Below, piece after piece: positions 27,294 to 37,208 of a stretch of 64,000 nt of DNA. Position 1 is the stretch's first letter, and each line of letters opens with the position of its first letter. This DNA is from Saprospiraceae bacterium (lineage in GTDB: Bacteria > Bacteroidota > Bacteroidia > Chitinophagales > Saprospiraceae). The stretch spans positions 169,167 through 233,166 of the forward strand of contig JAHDDO010000001.1 of assembly GCA_020629315.1 (NCBI GenBank), read 5' to 3'. A model generated the notes under the pieces. It saw nothing but the letters and a program-made list of their open reading frames with translations. It made no database searches and was not told the DNA's origin. The translations under genes and the position numbers were made by a program.

Positions 27294-30200
27294 GTGAGAC
27301 TGACCTTCCTAATCACTTGCCTCTTTCTACTTTCCTTTTCCTTGTTCTCTCAACTTCAGCACACTGAAACCCTGCAATGGAGTTACAATGAAAATGGCCT
27401 GCCCACTACCTTTACAGGAGCGAGTATGCTACAGAGTGAGATTCTTCCTTATTACCACAAAAAAATCAAACTACCTTCTAACACTACAAAAGTTAAGGTC
27501 ACTATTAACGCTTCACAAGTGTCTGAAACGGCAATAATAACCGATAATACGATAGACGTTGGTGCCGCTTCCTTAGATATTCAATTGGCTACCGAACGCA
27601 AAGAACGATATGCCATAATACGTTTCCTTCCTTTTGTTAAACAAGGTTCAGAACTATATCCCTTGGAAGGATTTACATTATCGATTGATGTATTACAACA
27701 AGGGTCAAGTCTAGCTAAAGGCCCATTTGTAAACACTTCTGCCCTAGCTACTGGGGATATTTACAAAGTTTCCGTTACTCAAGCGGGTATTCATGCTATA
27801 GACACAGAGTTGCTCCAAAATATGGGAATAGACATAAGTAGCATTGATCCATCAAAAGTCAGAATCCTAGGACAAGGAGGTGGTATTCAACCTGAGGCTA
27901 ATGAAGAGGAGCGAATCGATGATCTAGCAGAGATAGTAGGGCTTAGACAAGGCTTACAGGATGGCAGTTGGGATAGTAACGATAAGATTCTTTTTTATGC
28001 TGAAGGACCTGATAAAATGCTATCTACGGAGGATGGTTATGAATTTTATAAGAACATATACACCGAGAAGAACTTCTATTTTATCCAACTCGGTGCTGAA
28101 ACGGCCAATAACATTGGATCAAAACCATCTATAGATGCTGCCGACAATACCTATACCGAGTATACCCTTATTCAACATTTTGAAGAGGACAAAATAAATT
28201 TGCTAGATGACTTTATTTCAACAGAAGGTTCTGGCCAAGAATGGTTTGGTGATCAATACTTTAATATTACCGAGTTCGACTATTCTGGTGAATTTTTAAC
28301 CAATGTGTACGAGCTTTCGCAAGGGATTGATGTAAAAGGCAAATTTGTAGGCCGTTCGTCTTCCCAGATGCAGGTCAATTTCGCTTTTGGAAATGAAAAC
28401 ATAAGTCGATCCATTCCCTCAACAAACACAGGTAAGGTCGATGCTGCTTATGGTCGTAGAGTCAGCTTTGACGAACGATTATTTCCAAGTCAGTTAAATA
28501 CAGTAGGTGTAAGCTTCGAAAAAGGAGGTAATGATGCGGCTAAGGGTTGGATAGATTATCTCCAAATAGCCGGTCAGGTTGCTTTGCAATATACTAAGTC
28601 GCCTTTACTTATTCGAGCTAGAGATATGGATGATTTTAATACCGTTAGATTTTCTGTGGAGGGATACGAGCCAGGTCTCGCAGTTTGGGAATTAAGCAAG
28701 ACCCAGCCTATAGGCATTGAATATACAGTGAACGGTAGTGCTTTAGAGTTTTCCGCGCAAAATGATGGTTTATTTAAAGAGTACTTGATTTTCAATCCTG
28801 GCGGCAATTTTAGTCGGCCTAGCTTCGAAGAAACCGTTGCCAATCAAAATCTTCACGGATTAAACAACACCGAATATTTAATCATCAGCCATAATGACTT
28901 TATTTCGGAAGCTGAGCGATTGGCTGATCATCACAGATCGAGAAGTGATATAAATATCGAAGTCGTTGATATACAGCATATCTTCAATGAGTTTTCAAGT
29001 GGCAAGAATGATCCTACGGCCATCCGTGATATGGCGCGAATGCTATACGAACGAAACCCAGACTTTAGGTATTTATTATTGTTTGGTGATGGTTCGTTTG
29101 ACCAGCGCAATTTAAATGAAGAGCTGGGATTTAGAAATTATATCCCTGTTTTCGAAACTCACGAATCATTGGAGCCTATAGTTGCGTATCCTACAGATGA
29201 CTATTATGGCTTACTCGATATTGAAGAAGGCGGGAATATTACTGATGGATTACTAGATATAGGTGTGGGCAGGATTCCAGTTAATACATTAGAAGAAGCC
29301 AGTGATGTGGTGGACAAGATCCTTCACTATGAAACCTCTTCCAATACCTTCGGACCTTGGCGTACCCAAATCAGTTTTGCTGCAGACGATGAAGATGGCA
29401 CCTTACATATAGGGGATGCCAATTTAATTGCGGAGAAAACAGAATCGCACTCACCGATTTACAATCAGAAAAAAGTGTATTTCGATGCTTATCCTCAAAT
29501 CACAACCCCTGGTGGAGAGCGATATCCGGATGTGCAAGCGGATCTTGTGAAAAATATTGAGAATGGTTTGTTGGTCCAATGTTATTTAGGGCACGGAGGA
29601 CCTACCGGTTGGGCACAAGAAAGAGTACTTCAGGAAAACCACATACAAGCCTTACGCAATTATGATCGGCTGACTTTATTTGTCACTGCTACCTGTTCTT
29701 TGACTGGCTATGATGATCCAAGCATAGTATCCGCCGGCGAATATGCTATACTTAACCCTCAAGGCGCAGCAGTCGCTCTATTTTCTACAGTACGAGCCGT
29801 TTTTACTAGTGCCAATAAACGATTAACGGAAGCTGTGTTTGATAATATTTTTATAAAGCAAGAAGGTCAAAATCAAAAGCTAGGGGAAATTATTCGCTTA
29901 GCTAAGAATGAGGAAACAGGAGAAAATACGAGAAAATTTACCTTGATAGGCGATCCTTACATGGCATTGAACAGCCCTGAACATAATATTAGGTTGACCA
30001 CTTTCAATGAAAAAGTGATAGATACTAGTTTTGCAGACACAATCAAAGCGTTAGATTTAGTGACGATTGAAGGATTAGTCGAAGATTATCTAGGTAATAC
30101 ACTTTCAGATTTCAATGGTGAATTATCACTGACTGTTTATGACAAAGAAACGATTACCCAAACGATTCGCAACAATGAAGATAGTGGCGCGTATAGCTTT

Positions 30201-31070
30201 GAACAACGTAAGAATATTTTATTCAAAGGAAAGGCAAGTGTTGTCAATGGTTTGTTCAATGCCACTTTTCTTTTGCCTAAGGATATCAATTTTAATTATG
30301 GTTTAGGCAGAATAAGTATGTATGCCACTGATCAAGAGACGGATGCGGCAGGGTATTTTGAAGATTTTGTAGTCGGAGGTTCTAGTGAAGGCACCATTAC
30401 AGATAACGATGGCCCTCAGATAGATCTTTATATGAATGACGAATCGTTTGTTTATGGAGGTATCACCAATGAAGAACCTACCTTCTTAGCCTTTCTGACC
30501 GATGAAAATGGTATAAATATAAGTGGCACCTCTATTGGGCATGATCTAAGTGCCTCATTAGACGATGATACCCAAAACCCTATCATTTTAAATGAATATT
30601 ACGAAGCAGCTTTAGATGATTATACCTCAGGTACGATTCGATATCCTATGAATAAATTAGAAGCAGGGAGACATGAAATAGAGTTGACCGCATGGGATAA
30701 TTTAAATAATGCCAGTAGTAAGAAAATAGAATTTTTGGTCGTAAACCAAGATGGAAATGGAATAGAACAAGTGTTTAATTATCCAAATCCGTTTAGTACA
30801 TCTACTGAGTTTATGTTCGAACATGATTTGGCAAATAGTAATATTTCAATAGTTATTAAAATATTCTCGGTATCTGGTAAGTTATTAAAGACGATAGTCG
30901 ATCATACCCAAACAACAGGTTTTCGTCAGAGAGGTATAATGTGGAACGGAAGAGATGACTTTGGAAATCGCCTAGCGAATGGAATTTACCTCTACAAAAT
31001 CAACATTCATGACGAAATGACTGGTATTTCAAGAGAAAGTGAGTTTGAAAAACTGGTCATTATAAATTAG
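27294..31070 (+). CDS. porU: Type IX secretion sortase PorU
   Basis: A 1258-residue surface protease/sortase of the gingipain (C25) fold that removes T9SS sorting domains and attaches cargo to the cell surface. The start is a GTG at 27294 directly before the signal peptide MRLTFLITCLFLLSFSLFSQ. The catalytic region holds LLFGDGSFD, YPTDDYYGLLD, VGRIPVNTLEEA, YLGHGGPTGWA with His767 and LFVTATCSLTGYDDP with Cys801. The C-terminus (about 1160-1258) is an FlgD-like/T9SS-type domain (NYPNPFSTSTEF; NGIYLYKINI). The length is typical. porV follows after a 46-base gap. The catalytic dyad is complete. Confidence 0.95.
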   Translation: MRLTFLITCLFLLSFSLFSQLQHTETLQWSYNENGLPTTFTGASMLQSEILPYYHKKIKLPSNTTKVKVTINASQVSETAIITDNTIDVGAASLDIQLATERKERYAIIRFLPFVKQGSELYPLEGFTLSIDVLQQGSSLAKGPFVNTSALATGDIYKVSVTQAGIHAIDTELLQNMGIDISSIDPSKVRILGQGGGIQPEANEEERIDDLAEIVGLRQGLQDGSWDSNDKILFYAEGPDKMLSTEDGYEFYKNIYTEKNFYFIQLGAETANNIGSKPSIDAADNTYTEYTLIQHFEEDKINLLDDFISTEGSGQEWFGDQYFNITEFDYSGEFLTNVYELSQGIDVKGKFVGRSSSQMQVNFAFGNENISRSIPSTNTGKVDAAYGRRVSFDERLFPSQLNTVGVSFEKGGNDAAKGWIDYLQIAGQVALQYTKSPLLIRARDMDDFNTVRFSVEGYEPGLAVWELSKTQPIGIEYTVNGSALEFSAQNDGLFKEYLIFNPGGNFSRPSFEETVANQNLHGLNNTEYLIISHNDFISEAERLADHHRSRSDINIEVVDIQHIFNEFSSGKNDPTAIRDMARMLYERNPDFRYLLLFGDGSFDQRNLNEELGFRNYIPVFETHESLEPIVAYPTDDYYGLLDIEEGGNITDGLLDIGVGRIPVNTLEEASDVVDKILHYETSSNTFGPWRTQISFAADDEDGTLHIGDANLIAEKTESHSPIYNQKKVYFDAYPQITTPGGERYPDVQADLVKNIENGLLVQCYLGHGGPTGWAQERVLQENHIQALRNYDRLTLFVTATCSLTGYDDPSIVSAGEYAILNPQGAAVALFSTVRAVFTSANKRLTEAVFDNIFIKQEGQNQKLGEIIRLAKNEETGENTRKFTLIGDPYMALNSPEHNIRLTTFNEKVIDTSFADTIKALDLVTIEGLVEDYLGNTLSDFNGELSLTVYDKETITQTIRNNEDSGAYSFEQRKNILFKGKASVVNGLFNATFLLPKDINFNYGLGRISMYATDQETDAAGYFEDFVVGGSSEGTITDNDGPQIDLYMNDESFVYGGITNEEPTFLAFLTDENGINISGTSIGHDLSASLDDDTQNPIILNEYYEAALDDYTSGTIRYPMNKLEAGRHEIELTAWDNLNNASSKKIEFLVVNQDGNGIEQVFNYPNPFSTSTEFMFEHDLANSNISIVIKIFSVSGKLLKTIVDHTQTTGFRQRGIMWNGRDDFGNRLANGIYLYKINIHDEMTGISRESEFEKLVIIN

Positions 31071-31095
31071 CAATACTTTTAATACTTTATATTTG
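31067..31095 (+). promoter_or_regulatory. Promoter-like element between porU and porV
   Basis: TATATTTG (31088-31095) fits TAnnTTTG exactly. A weak TTAG (31067-31070) lies 17 bases upstream. The predicted start near 31101 precedes the porV ATG at 31117 and excludes the TTG at 31093 as start codon. Confidence 0.45.
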
Positions 31096-31116
31096 CAACC
31101 AAAATTAAATTACCTA

Positions 31117-32337
31117 ATGAAGAGATCAATTGTGCTGTGTGTCGCTTTCCTGATATGCGGATTTTCTATGAACGGGCAGAATTTCTATGATCCAGACAAA
31201 GGATGCCTAGTAGACGTAAATGGTGAGTGTGTTCCTAATACAGTGTTATCGGCCTTACCTTTTCTTCGAATTGTTCCCGATGCGAGATCTGGAGGAATGG
31301 GCGATGTAGGTATTGCCTTATCCCCTACCAGCAACGCTATGCATTTCAATGCTTCTAATTTAGCCTTTGCGGAAAATGACTTTGGAGTGAGTACAACCTT
31401 TACTCCATGGCTTCGAAATTTGGGACTATCGGATGTATTCCTTGGCTATGTGTCAGGATATAAAAATGTGGATGATTTACAGTCTGTTGGTGCCAGTTTA
31501 CGCTATTTTTCACTGGGTGAAATCAACTTTACTGATGTAGATGGAAATCCAGCCGGTACCGGAAGACCTAATGAGTTAGAAGTTGCTGCTGCTTATGCGA
31601 GAAAGTTAGGCGATCAATTCTCTGCTGGTCTTACTGCGAAATATGTATATTCTAATTTAGCAAGGGGCCAAAGAGCTGGTGATTTCATTATCGCCGCGGC
31701 TAATGCTTTTGCTGTTGATTTGAGCTTTACATATGACACAGAATTAGATCTTACAACTTACGGTTCTAACCTAAGAGTTGGAGCAGCTATCACCAATATT
31801 GGGTCTAAGGTTACTTATACTCAAAATATCTTGCGAGATTTCCTTCCTGGAAATATTGGTATCGGTGCTGCATTAGATCTAGATTTTGATGATTATAACA
31901 GAATGACTTTTGTTGTAGAGTTGAATAAGTTATTGGTACCTACTCCTCAACCTCAATTGATATTAGAAGATGGTGTGGTGGTAGCGAATCCAGATTACGA
32001 TGATGATCCAGAAAATGATATTCCAGATTATAGAGAACAGCCTTTATTCTCAGGTATTATATCTTCATTTGGTGATGCTCCAGGAGGCGGCGCTGAAGAA
32101 TGGTCAGAAATAACAAAAGCAGTAGCTATTGAATACTGGTATGCAAAGCAATTTGCGGTTAGAGCTGGCTACTTTCACGAAAATGCTCTAAAAGGTTCAA
32201 GACAGTTCTTAACCTTTGGTGTAGGTCTTAAGGCTTCAATTTTAGGAATCGACTTATCCTACTTAGCACCAACAAGTAACCAGAATAATCCATTGGATAA
32301 TACCTTACGATTTACCATTTCGGTAGACATTGAGTAA
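31117..32337 (+). CDS. porV: T9SS outer-membrane shuttle protein PorV
   Basis: A 406-residue FadL-like barrel. The signal peptide (MKRSIVLCVAFLICGFSMNG, then Q) is followed by NTVLSALPFLRIVPDARSGG and MGDVGIALSPTSNAMHFN, the PorV signature. Later parts include LGYVSGYKNVDDLQSVGASL, AAAYARKLGDQFSAGL and the acidic loop NPDYDDDPENDIPDYREQ. PorV takes cargo from the translocon to PorU. The start at the ATG at 31117 gives the proper signal peptide. It is the last gene of the porU-porV pair and is followed by a bidirectional terminator shared with rnpB. Confidence 0.94.
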   Translation: MKRSIVLCVAFLICGFSMNGQNFYDPDKGCLVDVNGECVPNTVLSALPFLRIVPDARSGGMGDVGIALSPTSNAMHFNASNLAFAENDFGVSTTFTPWLRNLGLSDVFLGYVSGYKNVDDLQSVGASLRYFSLGEINFTDVDGNPAGTGRPNELEVAAAYARKLGDQFSAGLTAKYVYSNLARGQRAGDFIIAAANAFAVDLSFTYDTELDLTTYGSNLRVGAAITNIGSKVTYTQNILRDFLPGNIGIGAALDLDFDDYNRMTFVVELNKLLVPTPQPQLILEDGVVVANPDYDDDPENDIPDYREQPLFSGIISSFGDAPGGGAEEWSEITKAVAIEYWYAKQFAVRAGYFHENALKGSRQFLTFGVGLKASILGIDLSYLAPTSNQNNPLDNTLRFTISVDIE

Positions 32338-32360
32338 TCGATCCAATGACTCAATAAAGA

Positions 32361-32402
32361 AAAAGCGGCTATTTCCTCAAAGGAAGCAGCCGCTTTTTTT
32401 TT
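32361..32402. terminator. Bidirectional terminator shared by porV and rnpB
   Basis: AAAAGCGGCT (32361-32370) pairs with AGCCGCTTTT (32387-32396), with a TTTCCT/AGGAA inner stem. T residues follow on the plus strand, and TTTTTC follows on the minus strand, just beyond the rnpB 3' end. Confidence 0.85.
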
Positions 32403-32405
32403 AAA

Positions 32406-32764
32406 CATATCTATAAGCCGGATTCTGTCCTACCTAGGTAGTAGCTATCATTTATCTAGATCCCGGAGGATTCAATCTGCCCACCCCTTCAGGCATCCTA
32501 AGGATATTGGCCGAGCAAGCCTATGAATTACATCACCTGAATATACATGGCATTTCAACGCGCAAGGTTTATCCATAAATAGGATTACTCCTACCTATCG
32601 TGAGCTCTTACCTCACATTTTCACCCTTACCAATAGTATTGGCGGTTATTTTCTGCGACACTTGCTGTATTCTGATCGTTTTCAGAATCCCATTTATTAG
32701 ATGGTACGCTGCTCTTCGTTGTCCGGACTTTCCTCTTCACTACGTGAAGCGATAGCTCGATATG
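32406..32764 (-). ncRNA. rnpB: RNase P RNA
   Basis: The catalytic RNA of RNase P, which trims tRNA 5' ends, about 359 bases. On the minus strand the 5' part carries the universal GAGGAAAGTCCGGAC block (P4 strand and flanks) and the 3' part carries the matching GACAGAATCCGGCTTAT. The outermost helix P1 is seen as CATATC at the 5' end (32764-32759) and GATATG at the 3' end (32411-32406), which sets the approximate limits. A full promoter lies upstream with its -7 box 5 bases before the predicted end, and a terminator lies downstream. The exact ends are estimated. Confidence 0.95.
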
Positions 32765-32769
32765 AATCC

Positions 32770-32799
32770 CAAATGTACGGTAAATAGCAATCGATCAAA
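32770..32799 (-). promoter_or_regulatory. Promoter of rnpB
   Basis: On the minus strand TTTG (32799-32796), an 18-base spacer and TACATTTG (32777-32770) match the Bacteroidota consensus. The predicted RNA 5' end follows within about 6 bases. Confidence 0.7.
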
Positions 32800-32865
32800 A
32801 GCAAGGTCATATTAATCTATAATTTAATATGTAAATTCCTTACTTTTATATAATTATAAACAAGT

Positions 32866-35800
32866 GTGAAGTCACTTCCCGTCATATCGGCTTGTATATT
32901 ACTTTTCCTAGGCGTTTTTTTTAACCTCTGGAGTCCATCGGAATCGAGCACTAGCAGCGATAAGGATAAACTCTTGGCCTACTTTGATCATGCTCACCAA
33001 GGATTAATAGAACAGGTAAGTCCTTATGTAAATAGTTATAAAAATGGTTCTTCGCTAGCCCTTGATCAAGTACAGGCGCTGCAGAAATCTTGGCCAGACA
33101 GACCTTCGTTTAGTGTGGAAAATCCTCAACAACGGATTATTTGGAAAGGAAAAGAAGCAAAGGCAGATTATGTACTTAGCGATCAAGTGAATGGCTATAA
33201 GTGGTCTTCCTACTTTCACCTATTCGATACGGAAGGTACCTTGCATGCTCATTGGGTTGCAGATGCTACCTTAGCTTATAATTACAGGCAAGCCAGGCCT
33301 GGTGAAGCATCTGCTTTTCTGTTATCCGATACCATTTGGATAAAGGCAACGCAACGATCAATATCCTTTATCAACCAGTTAGGCATTGTATTTCTGATTA
33401 TTTCATTTTTGCTCTTTGCCTATTTAATTCAAGATAATAGGTTCCATCCAGTGTTTAAGATTGGTGGCTTTGCTTTACTTTTCCTGAGCTATCTAGTAAT
33501 AAACGGGCAAATCCAAGAGGTGGCTTCTATTATTAATGATCAAAGCTATGCATTGAGCATTTTATTTCCATCATTACTTGATCTATTGTTCTTTTCCATT
33601 TGTCTCATTGCCATCAGCTTCAATATTGAAAGATGGGAATACGAAGAAAGTACAGGAATCAAAAATCAGCAAGTAAAGGCATTTCTTTATGCTATCCTGA
33701 ACATATTATTTATTACCGCTTTCATCAATGAATTTGATTCTCTCGTTTATAACGAGAAATACAATTTTAACTTCCAAGAGTTAGCTAATATTACTGCTTA
33801 TGAACTAACTGCACTATTATGCCTCGCATCATTCAATGTTGCATTTTTTGTTTTGACACAAATATTCATTAGGAATTTAAGGTTTGGGAATAGTTGGGTA
33901 AGATTTGCTGTAATCCTTGCCGTAATTGCAGGTAGTACACTTTTAGTAAGGCAATTCATTGACATTCATCCATTTTGGACTCTGCCGCTGTTCCTATTGA
34001 CATATTATTTGAATCATGACTTATATTATGATGCGCGTACAAGAACAATGACTTGGCTTATATGGTGGATTATGGTATACTCTGCCTTTACGTCTATTCT
34101 ACTTTTTCATTTTGACACAAATAAGGAGATAAATGAACGTGCCGCGTTTGTTAGGTCAAAATATAAGTTAATAGACAAAGATCTTTTTCAAGAGAGTCAA
34201 TTGATCATAAATGATAGTTTGGTATCTGATGTAACAAGAGTTATTCAAACGCACCCTTCACTGGGACGTATTGATGAGGCGGATATCATCAGTTATTTAA
34301 CGGCTAGACATCCAGCGGTAGCGGCTTCAGAAGTAAAGGTTTCATTAGAAGGAAGTTTCGCAGATGGAAGATCTATATTCAGTCGCAAAACAGGCGATGT
34401 AAGTGTAGGTCCTGCACTAGATCAAAGTTTACGCAGAAACTGGTCCTTTTCTCCTCTATCCAATACATATACACGAAGTTTTTCATTTTTTTCGGATTCA
34501 GATAAAATCATAAATGGTAGTATTGGCCTAGCATGGAAAGAAGGAGGCCAAATAACACCATTCCCATATAGTTTAAAAGCACAAGACAGCATACTTTTCA
34601 ATGGCTCTAAGCTATTACCTGCAGAATGGAATGATTTTGAATTACTTCCAGGTGAATTAGATGTAAAATATAAAAGAGGAAATGCCTACATCTGTTATCA
34701 ACCCGATCAAGATATAGTATTGGTTACCAAAAAAGGATTTTCTAGTGTTGTAAAACCCATTAGCTTATTTTCTCTATTCTTCTGTCTTTTTGTATTGCTT
34801 GTCATTATTATTTTCTTTCTTGATCGAGTCAAAAAAATACTTCCACCTTCCTTGGTTTTTGATGTCAATCAAATGAATAGCTTATCTACCAGGATTCAGT
34901 TGATTATCATAGGCATCATTATTCTCTCTTTTATTTCAATTGTATTCATTACGAGCTGGTATTTAGGTAGAGAAATACGAACAGGGGATGATAATCTCTT
35001 GCAAGAAAAGATTACAGCCTTGAATATGAGTTTTCAAGAACGTGATCAACTCAATTTAAATGACGAAGAATCACTGCAAATTCTAATGGCCGGCAAAAAA
35101 TCATTAGAAGGTATACATAATGTCGATCTAGCCTTTTATGATCATAAAGGCCGCCTTATGGATCCTGAGACCTCTAAATTTGCTAATCCATACCCTACGT
35201 TACCATTTTTAGCCTATCACCATTTAATCACGAGGGACCAAAAGACACCATTAACAATAAATACTGGATCCAGAGAAACCTTCTTTCCTATTATAAAGAA
35301 AGGTACGATCGCCATCATATCATTAGTGGTTAAAGAACATAGATCCGGAGAGCGATTACGGATCTTTGATTTCCTCGGCACATTATTGAATGTATATGTA
35401 TTTCTATTTCTTATTGCTGGTGCTATTGCTATTGCCATGGCACGATCTATAACTGAACCCATCTCTACTCTGGCGCAGCGAATGAAGCAGATTACCTTAG
35501 GGAAAAACAATGAGTCCATTCAGTGGAAACGAAATGATGAGCTAGGATTGCTCATTAATAATTATAATGATATGCTGCTTGAGTTGGAAAAAAGTGCTCA
35601 ACTTCTAGCAAAAACAGAACGAGATGGGGCTTGGCGTGAAATGGCTAAACAGGTGGCTCATGAAATAAAGAATCCATTAACTCCCATGAAGTTATCCATT
35701 CAATACTTAAATCGAGCCATCAAAACACAACCTGAAAATAGCCGTGAATTAGTCCAGAAAATATCTGGCACCTTGATCGAGCAAATTGATAATCTTTCTC

Positions 35801-36330
35801 AAATAGCTAACTCCTTTTCAAATTTTGGAGAATTACCAAAAGCCGAAAATGAAAAGGTAGTATTGAATGAAGTAATTGAAACTATTCATGATCTATTTAG
35901 AAAGAGAGATGACATTAAGGTCAATATGAATATCCCATTAAATGATCTTATTGTTTTTGCAGATAAATCTCACCTAATTCGGGTTCTTAACAACCTTGTA
36001 AAGAATGCTATTCAAGCCATTCCCAATGATAGAAATGGCTGGATAAATATTGAACTATACCGACAAGGTTCTGATGCAATCATTGAAGTGAGTGATAATG
36101 GAGTGGGTATTCCCGAAGCCATGAAAGATAAAATTTTCAGACCTAAATTTACCACGAAAAGCTCTGGATCAGGGCTAGGTCTAGCGATCGCTACCAATAT
36201 GTTAGAATCCTTTAATGCAAAGCTTGATTTCGAATCTGTAGAAGGAAAGGGATCCAACTTCTTTATCACCATTCCTTTGATGAAGTTTGAAGAAAATTTT
36301 GATGATTCCTCAGGGAGGACGCTTTTGTAA
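32866..36330 (+). CDS. Large NtrY-like sensor histidine kinase
   Basis: A 1154-residue membrane sensor. The start is a GTG directly before the first helix (KSLPVISACILLFLGVFF). There are about six further helices between residues 165 and 420, a periplasmic region, another helix pair near 640 and 690, then a helix near 855 leading into HAMP (ITEPISTLAQRMKQI). The kinase core has AKQVAHEIKNPLTPMKLSIQ with the phospho-acceptor His932, the N-box VLNNLVKNAIQAI, the G1 box DNGVGIPEAM, the F box FRPKFTT and G2 SGLGLAIA. All catalytic boxes are intact. No response regulator lies next to it. Such proteins are common in Bacteroidota; the signal is unknown. Confidence 0.92.
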   Translation: MKSLPVISACILLFLGVFFNLWSPSESSTSSDKDKLLAYFDHAHQGLIEQVSPYVNSYKNGSSLALDQVQALQKSWPDRPSFSVENPQQRIIWKGKEAKADYVLSDQVNGYKWSSYFHLFDTEGTLHAHWVADATLAYNYRQARPGEASAFLLSDTIWIKATQRSISFINQLGIVFLIISFLLFAYLIQDNRFHPVFKIGGFALLFLSYLVINGQIQEVASIINDQSYALSILFPSLLDLLFFSICLIAISFNIERWEYEESTGIKNQQVKAFLYAILNILFITAFINEFDSLVYNEKYNFNFQELANITAYELTALLCLASFNVAFFVLTQIFIRNLRFGNSWVRFAVILAVIAGSTLLVRQFIDIHPFWTLPLFLLTYYLNHDLYYDARTRTMTWLIWWIMVYSAFTSILLFHFDTNKEINERAAFVRSKYKLIDKDLFQESQLIINDSLVSDVTRVIQTHPSLGRIDEADIISYLTARHPAVAASEVKVSLEGSFADGRSIFSRKTGDVSVGPALDQSLRRNWSFSPLSNTYTRSFSFFSDSDKIINGSIGLAWKEGGQITPFPYSLKAQDSILFNGSKLLPAEWNDFELLPGELDVKYKRGNAYICYQPDQDIVLVTKKGFSSVVKPISLFSLFFCLFVLLVIIIFFLDRVKKILPPSLVFDVNQMNSLSTRIQLIIIGIIILSFISIVFITSWYLGREIRTGDDNLLQEKITALNMSFQERDQLNLNDEESLQILMAGKKSLEGIHNVDLAFYDHKGRLMDPETSKFANPYPTLPFLAYHHLITRDQKTPLTINTGSRETFFPIIKKGTIAIISLVVKEHRSGERLRIFDFLGTLLNVYVFLFLIAGAIAIAMARSITEPISTLAQRMKQITLGKNNESIQWKRNDELGLLINNYNDMLLELEKSAQLLAKTERDGAWREMAKQVAHEIKNPLTPMKLSIQYLNRAIKTQPENSRELVQKISGTLIEQIDNLSQIANSFSNFGELPKAENEKVVLNEVIETIHDLFRKRDDIKVNMNIPLNDLIVFADKSHLIRVLNNLVKNAIQAIPNDRNGWINIELYRQGSDAIIEVSDNGVGIPEAMKDKIFRPKFTTKSSGSGLGLAIATNMLESFNAKLDFESVEGKGSNFFITIPLMKFEENFDDSSGRTLL

Positions 36331-36338
36331 TTCTACTG

Positions 36339-37109
36339 TTACCAATCAGATTGACTACCCATTTTAGCTTGTTGCACCTGTAACACTTCACCTTCCGATT
36401 GCAAGAATGCAACTATATAGCCATCTTCAAATTTATTTATATCAGGATTTAAAGTAAAGGTAAATGATTGAATCTCATCTACTACGTTCTCATCAATAGG
36501 CTTACCTGGAAACGATTGTAAGCTCTCTCTGAACACTACTTTATGCCTGTAGTCAGGATCGGTTGTTCCTTGTTGATTAAAAGAAGGTACTTCATCTTCA
36601 ATAAGATATACATTAAGATATGTATCATTAGAAATAGCTTCACGTAATACAATTCCGATATTAATATCTAATGTACTTCTGTCTCCTGAAGATTCAATTT
36701 GAATACCAAACGGGACTGTACTGCTCTCAAGACGGCTAGGCACTCGTTCTGTTAAAAAACTCAAACCTAAGACTTCTTCACCTTGAAACCCATATCTATC
36801 TACCATACCTTGAGGGATACCGATAACCTTGAAAATATCAGCTAAGAATGATGACTCAGAACTAGCAAATGGATCTTCTAAATGATGACTGACTGGAATG
36901 ACCCGCTCAGGATATTCTTCCAATAATGGGGACACATAATCCTCATGTACCGTTGCACATGGAGGGCACCATTCACCGCTAAAGATTTCTAGTAAAATAC
37001 GTTTTTGAAAAGACTGAGGAACCTGAGTATCTGCAGGACCATCTTTAGAGCAAGAAATAAATATAAATATCCCAAGAACAAACAGGAAAAGGCTGTTTAT
37101 ATATTTCAT
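36339..37109 (-). CDS. Omp28-like lipoprotein with thioredoxin-type CPPC
   Basis: A 256-residue lipoprotein from the ATG at 37109. The signal MKYINSLFLFVLGIFIFISC has its lipobox Cys at residue 20. The mature protein opens with RILLEIFSGEWCPPCATVHE, a thioredoxin-like active site, and continues with VIPVSHHLEDPF and IPQGMVDRYGF. It ends in a beta-rich domain with DPDYRHKVVFRESL. This matches Omp28-related outer-membrane lipoproteins of Bacteroidota. The CPPC suggests redox activity, but the family role is not settled. Its end lies 8 bases from the converging sensor-kinase gene. Confidence 0.85.
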   Translation of the reverse strand: MKYINSLFLFVLGIFIFISCSKDGPADTQVPQSFQKRILLEIFSGEWCPPCATVHEDYVSPLLEEYPERVIPVSHHLEDPFASSESSFLADIFKVIGIPQGMVDRYGFQGEEVLGLSFLTERVPSRLESSTVPFGIQIESSGDRSTLDINIGIVLREAISNDTYLNVYLIEDEVPSFNQQGTTDPDYRHKVVFRESLQSFPGKPIDENVVDEIQSFTFTLNPDINKFEDGYIVAFLQSEGEVLQVQQAKMGSQSDW

Positions 37110-37171
37110 AGTGTGTTGTAAAGCTAGGTAAAGGTATATATAAGACACACTAGAATCAAAGTACCCCAAAT

Positions 37172-37200
37172 AAAAAAAGGCGGAATGTCCGCCTTTTTTT
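37172..37200 (-). terminator. Terminator after the BON/LysM gene
   Basis: A perfect 13-bp hairpin with a 3-base loop: 37172-37184 pairs with 37188-37200, with a core of GGCGGA and TCCGCC and seven-base A and T arms. It follows the LysM gene on the minus strand. Confidence 0.85.
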
Positions 37201-37208
37201 ATAAATTT

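Noticed and set aside
32403..32790. Apparent empty intergenic region
   Set aside because: It is the minus-strand RNase P RNA with its promoter, so it is not empty.
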